Shown: positions 1 through 11,200 of the stretch, in pieces
Layout: every line of letters begins with the position of its first letter
Numbering within the stretch: position 1 is the stretch's first letter
Assembly (NCBI GenBank): GCA_024195265.1
Contig: JAJLRJ010000010.1
Location: 25,901,676 to 25,965,675, forward strand
Source of the DNA: Dendrophyllia cribrosa
Taxonomy: Eukaryota; Cnidaria; Anthozoa; Scleractinia; Dendrophylliidae
Direction: 5' to 3'
DNA length: 64,000 nt
Notes under the pieces: model-generated
What the model was told of the DNA's origin: nothing
Databases searched by the model: none
The model's input: the letters and a program-made list of their open reading frames with translations, nothing else
Made by a program: the position numbers and the translations under genes

Positions 1-184
1 CGCTGTGATGTCAATACAATAATGCCAGTGTCCCGGTTTCTCAGTTCGTCCGTTTTTTGGTGCGTGTTACTACAACCATAGACAACACACCTCAATAGAA
101 CCATGTTTCTTCCTCGGGGCGCACCAAAAAATGTGAGGAACCGAGAAACTGCGACACTGGCATTCTGGTATTGACGTCACAGCG
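1..184. mobile_element. Foldback/MITE-like inverted repeat
   Basis: The first ~65 bases and bases ~115-184 are inverted copies. CGCTGTGATGTCAATA at the left end faces TATTGACGTCACAGCG at the right end, and the arms continue through the CCAGTGTC and GAAACTG blocks to a TTTTTTGGTGCG/CGCACCAAAAAA pair. The spacer is about 50 bases and there is no ORF. The left boundary coincides with the window edge, so the element may extend further left and its target duplication cannot be read. Confidence 0.7.
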
Positions 185-1164
185 GACTATTTCCAGTCTT
201 TCTTCTTGCGTGGTTTTGTAACCCACCGAAAGTGAAATTTCACGTTTTTAGACGGATAAAACACGGAAAAGAAAATCGATATCGAAAAAACTCTTTTTGA
301 TTTTCTTATCAGAACGCCATGTACATTCCATCAAGCAAATAAAAAAATATCTGTAATATACACTTTAAATCACTTTGATGATTGATCATGGTGGATTCTC
401 CAGAGTATCTTTTTGTGATTATAAATTAGAAAATGGCATTTCTGAAGCCAAAAATGTCATTAACATACAGGGGTTTTTTTTTCTAAGAAAAAAAATTCCA
501 CAGGTAAAATGGTCTGATTTCACTTTTATTGTTAAAAAATGCACTGGCAGCTAAACATAAATTTTGTATCAGTTTTCAAGTATGTGGCATAACGTGCAAA
601 TACATACTGTACATTTGCTATGTTTCAATCAAAATTATAACTTGACTCGATTCTCGAAAGCACAAATGAAAAAAATTCTGCTTTTCCACAAAAAGCAGGC
701 TATACAAATAAACTGGTATCAGATTTTAAGGAACACAAAATTTAGAAGAACCAAACAAAAAATAGGTTGAAGTGAAAACGTTTCAGTTGTAATTATTGAA
801 AAATACTTGAGAACATAATTATAGTTAAATTGTTAGAATAAAAATTAATTATCATACGACTGTTAAAATTTGTCAATCAAAGTTAAGTAACCGTTGAAAT
901 CTTGCTATAACTGTCATTGTCAATAATATGCTGACTAAAAGTTGAATTTTTGAACCTGCCTACACTAATCAGTTACAAGCTTTTTATTGTTGTGGGTGCC
1001 ACGTTAGATTTATGCAGCTTTTGGTGTTAAAGTATTGACTCCATATCTGTCAAATTGTTCTAATATATTTAGGTTTTTAGCTAATGTCTCTTACTTCCCC
1101 TTTCAATAACACACAAACTCCAAAGATAAAACTCCAACTATTGTTTAAAACTGACAAAATGGAT
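185..1164. other. No recognisable feature
   Basis: AT-rich sequence with only short chance frames. I see no splice-bounded exon, no repeat copy and no RNA gene. Confidence 0.5.
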
Positions 1165-1590
1165 CTAAACCCACCAATAAAATTAATACCCACAAACATG
1201 ACCTATTTGATCCTTAAAGAATCTGACCCACCCAGTTTGCATTGCTCGCCTACGTTGGTTCATCCATACTGTATTGTAGATGAGAAATTCACTCGTGCAA
1301 GAGGTGATATGCTTGCCCAAATATGGAATAGAGCCTTATCATGACAATAAGAGAAGCGCGCAATGCAAACTGGGTGGGTCAGACTCTTTAATTTCGGTGG
1401 AGTGTGAGTGTGAGAGGGCTGTTTTGGCAGGAAATTATGTCTAGTTTCATTTAGGGAGTTTAAACCCACCAATAAAATTAATACCCCCAAACATGACCTA
1501 TTTGATCCTTAATTTCGGTGGAGTGTGACATTTTAAAGAGGGCTTTTTTTGGCAGGAAATTATGTCTAGTTTTATTTAAGGAGTCTTAAG
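1165..1590. repeat. Nested direct and inverted repeat block
   Basis: A ~50-base block beginning AAACCCACCAATAAAATTAA occurs near 1167 and again near 1459. A second block beginning TTTCGGTGGAGTGTGA and running into GGCAGGAAATTATGTCTAG occurs near 1391 and near 1514. Inside lies a 31-base inverted pair, about 1219-1249 and 1357-1388, carrying AATGCAAACTGGGTGGGTCA. It looks like a small foldback insertion within a local duplication. Confidence 0.6.
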
Positions 1591-1799
1591 TTTACCACCT
1601 ATTAGAGATCTTTAGCATAACTGCCACTCTTTGCGTCCATATTTCCTGAGACAACTGCCAGGAAATCACAGCAGTGAAAAATGAAATCATTGGTTGAGTT
1701 TTAAACTTCAGCGTTTCTGTTTAAATATATTGAAAAGCGCAGTAAGTGAGGAATCTCTAAATGGAATTTCATTTTGATCCAGTGCCTTAAACCTTTATG

Positions 1800-2085
1800 T
1801 AGCCTAAAGTAAACTACAGCGTTTACCATTAACACGCGATCCATCGCACTTCATTCCAAAAGATCAAACTTGAGTTTGGTGAAAGTCAATCAAAGGAAAG
1901 CCGCCAACATTGTTTTTTAAATTGACTGGATTTCCAACAATTTTACCAAAAAGAAATAGTAAAAATTTTAAAGGGCTTTTCTTTGATTGACATCCAAAAC
2001 TCAACTTTATCCGCCGCTTTTGAAGGCAGTGGGTCGCGTGTTATTGATAATCACTGTAATTTTGTACCCCAGGCTTTTACACTAA
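1800..2085. mobile_element. Degenerate foldback element
   Basis: Imperfect inverted arms: TAACACGCGATCCA with GTCAATCAAAGGAAAGCC on the left faces GGGCTTTTCTTTGATTGAC with GGGTCGCGTGTTA on the right. Outer parts of the arms (TAGCCTAAAGTAAAC against a TACCCCAGGCTTTTA block) are more diverged. No ORF is present. It is probably an old MITE. Confidence 0.5.
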
Positions 2086-2420
2086 GTTATTGTTTTGCAA
2101 AGTTAAGATATAATAATGATATTTATCTTTAATAACATCACATCAATAAATGAGTACCAGTACTTCTTTCTTTCCCAAGTTAAGTGATGAAGGCAGTTTT
2201 CATAGTTTTAGTAGCTTTGACATATGTACCCCCAGATGGTATTGATTTTTTAAGGAAGGGCTCAGTTGTTGTCATCTGTGATCTACGAACACTGCAATAC
2301 AAGTAATATTCATGATGCGGATGACAGATTTAATTAGCGCAATAAAACTTTTCCTGTTTCAGAGTTGCACTAAATATTTACAGTTTGTAAAGTTGTAGTA
2401 TTATTGATATGATATTATAT

Positions 2421-3095
2421 TGTTATTGAAAGAGGTTTTCTGTGTTGTGATGTTTTCCTGATTGTGAAACCACCAATTTCAAAGATGCCATTGAGTTGTT
2501 ATGTTTTGTACAGCATCACTCTTCAGCAGCAGTAAACTCCTGCGATCTCTCGCGATCTTAACCATTCAATAGAAACAGTGAATTGGGTAAGCAATTATTT
2601 GATACCCAGTATGTGGAACAAAAACTACAGCAGTATCTAAGGGGAACAGGTTAATTTGGGAGATAGCACTCGCAAGCTTCACAATTGGAATTTGAGACAG
2701 TAGCAGTATTCCTGATAAACCAACTCTTACCCAATAAAAATAAACAGAACACCACTGCATATTGTCTTGGACCCAGGTCCACAACAGCACCATACATCCA
2801 CTTTCAGACCAATTTTCCTTCTGACAAAAATTAATGAAGCGAGGTGGGGTGGGGAGGAAGGAAGGAAGGGCCTGAGGGTCTTTTGGTACCCAGTCCCATA
2901 GCAGTTACAGCGACCCACAGCTCAAAACCAAATACTGACCAGTACCAGTTCCCATTTATTTAAAATCAATAATATTGCACTCTCCCCCGAGCTTCGCGAG
3001 GTTCTGCGAGACACGAATTTCTAGTATTGTTATTGAAAAAGATTTTCTGTGTTGTGATGTTTTCCTTATTGTGAAACCACTAATTTTAAAGTGCT
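2421..3095 (+). repeat. Pair of ~66-bp direct repeats
   Basis: Bases ~2421-2486 and ~3028-3095 are near-identical direct copies (TTTTCTGTGTTGTGATGTTT followed by a CCT.ATTGTGAAACCAC block), about 600 bases apart. I see no gene between them. Confidence 0.6.
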
Positions 3096-3553
3096 GTACA
3101 AGTTCATTATCTTATTTTCCTAACAAATCTTCGAAAAAACCATATGATGCCCGATTTAGGGTGTTAGCTCTATTGTACATTGTACACATTCATTGTATTA
3201 GGTAAAATTATGTATTCTAATATATTCTATGGTATTGTATTCTATTGTATTGTCGTTCTTTTGTGCTCTAATATTCTATTGTTTTAACAAAAGAATAAGT
3301 GTTACCCCTAAATCGCGCATGGTATAGAAAAAACGATCTGGAGTTGCCAACAAACCAACTTCGTATCACTTCATAGTTGACCAGGTAGTTAAAGTTCGTT
3401 GGTGCAGACGTTGCAAACTTTTGTTTCGAAGTGGACAATTATTTGGCTGGAAGCCTCTTCCAGGCATTTAGATTGTGGGGCCAGGCAGAAGCTTAAAATC
3501 AGCATGCAAACGAGCGGGGGATGGGGGAGAGGGATCTCTCGTTCGCGCCTATT

Positions 3554-3573
3554 CCCCCCCCCCCCCCCCCCCC
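3554..3573. repeat. Run of 20 C (homopolymer)
   Basis: Twenty consecutive C residues, preceded by ATT and followed by GGG. The overlapping open frames on both strands, with Pro and Gly runs, come from this homopolymer. Confidence 0.9.
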
Positions 3574-4354
3574 GGGAAGCTCTTGGGATATATTTCTCCT
3601 CCTGTGCGCATCCTTTCCTTCGCTTCCCACTATCTGAACACCTGGAACAGGTTGTTTGGTTGGCTGTTTGACCAGTTTGCAACATGACAAATTTCTTAAT
3701 GAACTTGGTATCTGGCGCAGCCAAATTTAGCAGGAATCCACTGTAGCGTGACTTGTGAGCCAAATCACAGCCTCAGCAGATCTTCAAGGGTCACAGCCTT
3801 TTTTTTTGCTTCACATGTGGCACAGGGTTACCCACCTAGACAGTGAGACCACCATGTTTGCTTACCAGGCTGACCGCCTTCCCACAGGGACTCCAATATA
3901 AATGAGGGTAATTGTGTCTAGGCGCATGCAGCCTGCACACACTGTAGCAGGCGAGATTATTCGCGCAAGTGAAAACATTTTTTGCAGCAGAGCCATGAAT
4001 ATGAGCAGCAAAGCCGCAAGAAGAATTTGAAGGGGATCTTCACTTGCAACTTAATTTGTTGCTGTGATGGTAGCTTTGCCACCAAAACGGTCCTCGCGAG
4101 TGTAATCGTTACAAGTGTGCAAGCTAAGGAGCATGTGGTGGATTTGTGTGGGAAAAAGTTTATTGTCATGTTATTTGACAACATTTTTCCCATGAAAATT
4201 AGAATTCTTATAATCCACAATGTTGGCAGATTGCCAATTTCATGAAGCTATTTCTTGATATTTCCATTTCTATTACCCCATCATTAAGAGAGAGTTGACT
4301 GTTTACTGGAAATAAAATAGTGATTTGGACAAATAAGTGTTTAATAAGTTACAA
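3574..4354. other. No supportable gene
   Basis: Open frames exist on both strands over 3957-4245 (87 codons each way), but neither has a recognisable domain or splice context. The sequence contains no clear repeat. Confidence 0.4.
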
Positions 4355-4360
4355 TTTATT
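4355..4360 (-). promoter_or_regulatory. Candidate polyadenylation signal AATAAA
   Basis: TTTATT on the plus strand reads AATAAA on the minus strand, about 25 bases after the stop codon of the proposed third exon of the proximal DM-domain gene. This supports a 3' end here. Confidence 0.45.
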
Positions 4361-4383
4361 TCTATGGTGTATTATGCGTTCTA

Positions 4384-6685
4384 TCATTCATTCTCAAGAA
4401 GATAGCGATAAATATTATCGCCTTTAGTTAACTCATACTTTTCTTCCATATCACTTATACAGTCTTCCATGGGAAGAAGTAACAAAGTTGTGCTTTGCAA
4501 ATTCTCTTCAATAATCACAAATTCCGTTATTTCATAAATTGTTAACAAAAGAATAAAAAATCGCTGAAGAAAGGTCCCAATCCAAGGACAAAATAAGACC
4601 AGACATGACAAAAGTCTTGAGGAAAATGCGAAAATCCAATGCTCAAGTCTGTCTATTAAAATGTTTAGTCAAGGAAATGACACTTTGTAAAGTAAACTTC
4701 AGTGGAACAACTTGTGGATTGCCAGCATTTCTTGTGGTTGGCAGTTGTTTAGTTTATTAGTAGGGTTCCATAGGTCGGTGAATAGCCACATTCAGCGGTG
4801 TAGAATTGATTGCAAAACCCTGACCAAAAAAAGAACAACACATAATTAGATGTGGGTTTCTTTCCTGTGAAATAAAGCAGTTTGGGCTTACATCTAGTGA
4901 CCACACCCTTTTTAAAGCAAGGCCACCATATTGAACTTCACCATCTAGTTGCAATGCACTGCTGAGCAGTACTTTACTGTGGCACTGTTTATTATGCTGT
5001 ATAAGGTAGATTTGAATTGTGAGTCAGTGGGTGAAATTCTAAAGTGTGACCATTGAAATGAAAGCTATTGAGCAGTACTTTCCTGTGGTACTGTTTATTA
5101 TGCTGTACAAGGTGGTTCTAACTTTTGAGTCTGTGGATGAAATCCTACAGTGTAGCAGCTATAAGCTATTGAGCAGTATTTTCTTGTGCTGCTGTTTGTT
5201 TTCTCAATGTTTTGAAAAATGAAATGGTTTTTACCTAGTTTTATCAGAGGCAGTCTTGAAAATATAAGGGCTAAAGGCAGCTCACCTGAGGGTAGGTTGC
5301 AGGAAAGTTCAGGTACATATTTGGTTGATCTGGTAATGAAAGCATCAATCTAGGGGACCCAACTGTGATGTTGGGCGGGACACCGGGATTAAAATTCTGC
5401 ATCCGGGGGGAGCAGTGCAAGAAACCATAGTAAGGGTGGGGTGGGCGTGTAAGGTTTGCGCAATCCGCGACAAGGAGTCTTGGTTGTTCTTTGGGACGAT
5501 TTGCGGAACTATGTTTCACATTTGAAACCACTCCTTGGTTGAATGCTGTCAGATTGAGTATTGCAGACTCTGAATGTCCTGAGAATAGAAGAAATGTTAA
5601 AATCGCGCCATTTTCTACAAGAATCATGATATGCTGCACGAGGTGTATTTTGAAATCTTTTTTGTCGATTTGGTGTCCTGAGCTATGGTCAGTTCGCGTT
5701 CTTAGGTGTTTTAAATAGTAAGATTTCACAAATTAAGCTTTTAATGAAGATCATAATCTGTATATAGCTTAAACGTAAAGCTTAAATGACGATGTTTTTT
5801 ACTCTAGCTGACAGTTTGGCTACCTTTAGCGTTTTGTTATCAACGGCGAGCTGAGCAATGGTTTTGAAGTTCATAAAAAAAAGCATTAAGCTTAATTAGA
5901 AAATTGTACGACGGTTTGATCGCGGGGACGGTGTTGAAAATGCTTTCGGGGTCAATGCACACTAGCAAATTTTCAAATTTTTGGGTGACAGGAACAAAAT
6001 TACTTTCATCTGACAAAGAAGAACTGGCAGACATTTGTCACTGAAAACTGCTATCATCTACTCACAAAGAAAAACGTCAGAGAAAATTTGCTTGTGTGTA
6101 TACACCCAATACATTATTTTAAAACAAAGCTAAAAAGACCTTTGAGTCCTTTAACATTCACCTTAAAAACGGCTACTTTAATATTTGACACATTTTACAT
6201 CACTGCGCGATCCCTCCCGTGACGTTGTTTACTAAACCGTTTCTTTAATTTCTTTTAGTTTTGCCCAAATTGATCTTAGTATTGATTTGAATTTTGCAAA
6301 CAACTTGAATAAAAAGCGATGGAAAACATTTAGTTTCAAGCTCACCTTTTGTTTGCGTAAACGTCGAGGGCAAAGTTTCTACCATCGTGGGCTCGATCAA
6401 AGCTTCGCCGACATTTTTCTTCTCCGTGGCTTCTAGTTTATTCGAAGAGCGTTTCTTTTTCAAGATTTTTCCGCGAGGCTCTTCCTGATCACGGTCCGGT
6501 TTTATCACCACAAGTCTTCTTTGCAAGATCAAAATGCAATGCTTGCAGGTACAAAGTTTGTACTGACAAACATTTCTGTGGCCTTTCAGCTGAACATTAA
6601 AAATTCCGTGATTGCGACAACGAGTACAAGTCGGAGGTTTGCGGCTAGAAACCATTGTGATGTTCGAATTGGAATTGGAAAGCAT
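4384..6685 (-). CDS. DM-domain (DMRT-like) transcription factor, copy A
   Basis: Multi-exon model. Exon 1 (6685 to 6346) starts with Met and carries a DM zinc module at about residues 17-50: CxxC, a HG motif, KGH, then C, C, CxC and xxC ligands (CTRCRNHG, KGHRNVC, LCTCKHC). DM proteins bind DNA through the minor groove and control sexual or cell differentiation. Exon 1 ends CAAAAG|GTGAGC in phase 1. Exon 2 (5578 to 5286) begins after a TTCTATTCTCAG acceptor, fits that phase, and encodes a Pro/Asn-rich tail. It ends CAG|GTGAGC in phase 0. A candidate exon 3 (first base 4563, or 4503 with another acceptor; stop at 4384) stays in phase and is followed by AATAAA. If the second donor is unused, the protein ends four codons later near 5271. 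The tail after the zinc module (HCILILQRRLVVIK) differs from the usual DM recognition helix. Domain confidence is high, exon 3 is tentative. Confidence 0.75.
4960..5200 (+). repeat. ~105-bp tandem repeat, 2.3 copies
   Basis: GAGCAGTACTTTACTGTGG near 4964 recurs near 5070 and in shorter form near 5171, each followed by a CTGTTTATTATGCTGTA-like block. A diverged relative, starting AAATGAAAGCTCTTAGGC, lies near 31545-31600. It falls inside the candidate second intron of DM copy A. Confidence 0.6.
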
Positions 6686-6734
6686 GTTTTACGACTTGCA
6701 GTTATTGTAATGAAGGCAAAAGCTTGTTAGTTTC

Positions 6735-6860
6735 ACGTGCCGGTGAAATTGAAATGAAATGAATCATGCACCCACTGTAAAACGACTTTCTAATGGCATC
6801 TTTGAAATTTGATTGACAGCTTATGACGGTCGTTTCTGATTGGAAGGTTTAAGGCAGCCT
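6735..6860 (-). promoter_or_regulatory. Conserved upstream block of DM copy A with CCAAT box
   Basis: The ~120 bases upstream of the copy A start match the sequence upstream of copy B (11690-11810). Shared stretches include a TTTCA(C/T)GTGC block, GAAATGAATCA, GATTGACAGCT and CTTCCAATCAG on the minus strand, a CCAAT-type motif. Conservation may only reflect a recent duplication, so the promoter role is inferred. Confidence 0.45.
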
Positions 6861-7234
6861 TGTCTGTGTTTCATGTTGCTGGGGATCGGAGGCGGTATGC
6901 ACGTCTCGGAACGCCTCACAGGATTGGCTGAGAAAACAATAGAAGAAACAACAGAACAATGGACCTAGCCCTGAAAACAATACATGTGCGTGATAACCAG
7001 AGGTGGTTGTATCTGGGGAATCGCTGGGGATGGGTAGGTGGGGCTGGATAATGTGAACACACCCCTGTAATTTTTTAGTATCTATCAAAAATTAAAAAGT
7101 TTAATCTGATGCATAGTGGTTTTGATCTAAATATTAGCATCATAACTACGGTAGAAACCTGAAAGTGAGCTCTGTTTAAGGAGGGACTCAACCTTAATTT
7201 GAATGAAATTTTAAGACGTTAAAGAAGAGATAGA

Positions 7235-7545
7235 AGAAAGATTATGATTTTCGGAACACCAACAGACAGTTGATACCCACGTAAGAGCACCCCAGGTTGC
7301 TAGTGGACCGTTTTTTTTTGGTGTCCATCTATTGATTATTTACTACAAATTCTAATTTTAAAACTTCATTAAATCTTCAATATTTCTTATTTCTCTAAAT
7401 TTTACAAATCCTTTGAGAAAATCTGTTTTCTCCCAAACATACCCAAAAATCACCCAAACATTTTCAAAACATCCCATAACATAGATTCATGAGATGAGCA
7501 TAGAGTTTTTGGATTGCTTGTGATCGAGATATTCCATTAAAGCCC
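7235..7545 (+). repeat. Dispersed repeat, copy 1 (inverted mate at 14789-15090)
   Basis: About 310 bases are the reverse complement of 14789-15090. Landmarks are ACACCAACAGACAGTTGAT, GAGCACCCCAGGTT, ACCCAAAAATCACCCAAACA and GAGCATAGAGTTTTTGGATTG. No ORF. The family is unidentified and could be a non-autonomous transposon. Confidence 0.7.
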
Positions 7546-8198
7546 TCCCACTCCTTGGAAGTCATATCAAGCTAGTCTGAAGTGTCTGAACTTTTTATTA
7601 TACCCCACGGAAATAAAAACTACTTTTCCGTTTCTCATTTGTCCAACTATAAAATGATTTTAAAACATTTGTTCGCTGAAGGCTCAATGAAGTCAGCATT
7701 CCAATCCCAAGCAAAGAAAAATTACATCTTCGGGCAATATTCAGAAAACAGTGCTAAAATCGTTGCTTCCCAGTCGAAGGGTAATTTTATATTACCGGAC
7801 AGCGCGTATTATCTTGTATGTCAACAACAAAGAAGAGTTTTTCCCTCTTAAAACATGCAAAAATCTGTCTGAAATGAGTGCAAAGGTGTCGCTACAGGAA
7901 GCTTTCGATTTCTAAAAGAGTTTTTCATGATGACACTTTATATTTAGGAGATTTCAGGGATTGCGAATTAGTAATGCTTAAAGCTTTAAAGGTTTCCGGT
8001 AGCTTTAAAATGCTTCACATAAGAAAACACACGTTTCAACAAAACCAAGCTATAAAGAAACCCAAACACGGTCCAATGTTCATGGTCCCAAGTAACGACA
8101 TTCAGCTTTACTTTACAGCAAAGAATCAGGGCTACCTTGGAGTATATTACAGTCTAGCTTCTCCTTTTTTCTTTGTGGTCTCTGAAAGTGAAGCTGGG
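7546..8198. other. Uncertain region, open frames only
   Basis: Two plus-strand frames (7582-7851 and 7878-8264) have plausible composition but no recognisable domain. The second runs antisense into the DM copy B exon. I do not call a gene here. A third exon for DM copy B, matching the 4384-4563 exon of copy A, was looked for and not found. Confidence 0.35.
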
Positions 8199-8207
8199 CT
8201 AAAAACA

Positions 8208-11200
8208 GCTAACTTTATAAGTAAAAGGAAAGTTCAGAAACATGCTTGGCTGAGCTGGCAGTGAAGCAATCATTCTTGGAAGGCTAGCAGGCCTTGGAGA
8301 ATCCATTGTGATGCTGGGCAGGGCACCGGGATTAAAATTTCGCATCCAAGGGTAGCAGTGCGAGAAACCATAATAAGGATGGTGTGGGTGTGTCAGGCTT
8401 GTGCAATCCGCGGTAACAAACCATTCCTGTTCTTTGGGTAGATTTGCGGAACCATGTTTCACATTTGTAACTTCTCCTGGGTTGAATGCTGTCCCATTGT
8501 GAACTGCAGATTCTGAGAGTCCTGAATAATGAACGGATAAATCACGAGATTTCTTTTTGTCTAAAATAGACCCTTTCATGATATGAGTGATTTTCCTTAG
8601 ACCGTGAAACAGTATCGAGCAATTAACCAAAATTAGCCAAAACTAGCTAAAACTAAACAAAAGAAAACAATGGAATTAGTGTCTAGTAGTGCCAACTAGT
8701 GCCTACTAACTTAGTAACTATTTCACGGTTTAAAGAAAATCACTCTAAGTGCATCATGGGTAATCGGGGAAACATGGTAGAAAATGTAAAGGTTTATATG
8801 GAAATTAAAAGCCAAAAAATCTATCCTCGAATGCATATTTTTGTAACTTTCTCGAGCCAAAGAACCTAAAATATTAGTCCAAGGAAGTAACAGAATAAAT
8901 TTCGTAACCGAAACGTGTTGATTTTCGCGCTGCTGAATTACAAAGAATGTATAGGGAAAAACACTGACGTTTACACATGTAAGATTCGTTTGCGAATAAA
9001 ATTCCAAGTAACGGCTACGATCTCGATCAGTTGCTTCCATGTTAGGTTTTAAAAGGAGGAAAGGTTGCAAAAATATACAATCGAGTGTAGATTTCCTACT
9101 TTCGATATCCATACAAACCTAGATATTTTCCACCACGATGCTGCACTTTTTACCGCGTCTAGGATGCCAGCACCTAATTCTTTTGAAAAAATAACTTAAC
9201 TTGGAGTTCCAAAAGCCTCGATTTTGAAGTGAAGTGTATAAGGATTCAATAGAATCACTAAAGTCATAAACGAAATTTTGATCGCGAGATCGGTGTTGAA
9301 GACGTCTTTAGTAGCAAAAATGCAACATCGTATAAACGAATGACACACAAGAGCACATATTAGTCCTCGCTGGAGTTGCACTAATCGTCGCGGGTCGCGG
9401 GTCGCGGGTCGCGGGTTTCAAGTCGCGGGTTCTCAAAGTCGCGGGTTTCAAATGTAAAAGTGTGCTATGGCTGCGGTGCTGCGTTTAAACACGAGAACCG
9501 GGTGTCACCTTATAATGTAGTTGTTAGGCATCGTGACCGTAGATTTATGCGGCGTGACCAAACAGGACAGCCTGTGTTTTCTGTAGACTTTCAGAACACA
9601 TATTACCATTTGGATTACTCGCACATCAGGCGCAAAAACCCGTGTTTCGATGGAAACGTTTTAGTTTCTAATGAAGAATATCAGTCTCTTGACACTGCAC
9701 AAAGTGCCGTCATTACATCTAGTAATTTACGTGTCATCTTAGCGATGCAGTAATGTATAACACGTGCATGCATTGCCTGCTAGTCAGTAGGTGGTGTTAA
9801 AGAAAATTTGGTTTATGTCAGTCTGACAGTTACAGACGGCCATTTCACAAGACTACCCTCCTTATTTGGTCTTTTTGGCAGAGTATTTATCGTCTGGAGA
9901 ATCGTAACCACTGTCCGCCATTTTGGATTTGGGGATTTTTTATTATCGTTGTTTTATTATCGTTGTTTTATTATCGTTGTTTTTTATTATCGTTGTTATT
10001 ATTAGGCATCGTTTCCATGTTTTAGCTGAATCGGTACATTAAGCTGTTTAAGTATATGTATACGTATACGTTTTCTGCCGTGCAGTTTACCTGGTTATTG
10101 TTACACTAGAAGCCATCTAAAATTATAGCTAATTATACAAGAATAAACAAGAGTACATTAATAAGGAATTGTGGAGTCTCCATGGTAATCTTATGAAACT
10201 ACTTTATCTGCTGAAAGTCCGTATATAAAATTTAGGTACGACCTAAAGGCGGAGCATCCGTCATATGGACCCGTTCCAGTGCAGCAGAACCGTTTCTCGA
10301 TCATTTTATTTTTTTACCGGGTACCCTGTGATTAATTTTTGGAGATAAAGTGTTGCTATGTCACCGTGTGTGTTTATCTCCCTACTTGGCTCCTTGACAA
10401 CTCCAACATAGTCTGGTCACCTAATCGATGACGTAATCGATGACCTCATACCACGTGACTACGAAACAAAAACCAAAAAAAACAAGCAAGAATCCGTCAA
10501 AACGCGGCCGAGATATTGGCGACTGAAAACATAGTTTTCTCTAACAAATCACTGTATTTTGCTGTATTTTGGGCTCAGTTCAATTTGAAATCGGAGGAAC
10601 AAAAACAAAAGGGCTGAGGCTCGCTGAAAAGGCAAAAAAGTTCCACAAGGGTGAATGTATTCGTTCTTTAAATCGCAATTCACAGCCTAATAGTAGCCGG
10701 GAAAAGAAATAAATAAGAAATAAAAAATAAAACCCCGCGACTTTGAGAACCCGCGACTTGAAACCCGCGACCCGCGACCCGCGACCCGCGACCCGCGACC
10801 CGCGACCCGCGACCCGCGACCCGCGACGATTAGTGCAACTCTCCTCGCTGTTGATCGACAATGGGATATTGCACTTAAAATCGAGTCGAGGACTAGCCTT
10901 TCCTTCTTTATGCTCCTAAAAAATTCCAGTGAAAATGAATTGACCCCTGAAGACTTCCATTAGAAATGGGTTAACCCCTCAAGAGTTCCATGAAAAATGT
11001 GGTTACTTCTGAAAAAATTAATACAAAAATTGTTTATCCCTCAAGAATTCCATAAAATATCTGTTCACCCCTAAAGACAACATTAACAATATGGGTTTTA
11101 CTTCTAAAGAATTACACAGTTTCTGACCCTGACCCCAGTAAAGAATTTCACCATTTTTCAATTTTGGGAGCGGAGATGCGTGTAATTAATACAATACCTC

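Noticed and set aside
3389..3763. 124-codon minus-strand frame with a Gly run, and overlapping plus-strand Pro-run frames
   Set aside because: Both arise from the 20-base C homopolymer and have no domain.
5840..6034. 64-codon minus-strand frame as an extra DM gene exon
   Set aside because: Part of it resembles 9270-9310 in copy B, but exon 1 and exon 2 join in phase without it, and the copy B counterpart does not keep the same frame. It is more likely conserved intron from the duplication.
7582..8264. Two plus-strand frames of 89 and 128 codons
   Set aside because: No recognisable motif or splice support; the longer one ends antisense to the DM copy B exon, which has clear homology on the other strand.
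8723..9112. 129-codon minus-strand frame
   Set aside because: It lies in the intron of DM copy B next to an inverted repeat, shows no homology to copy A and has no matching splice sites.
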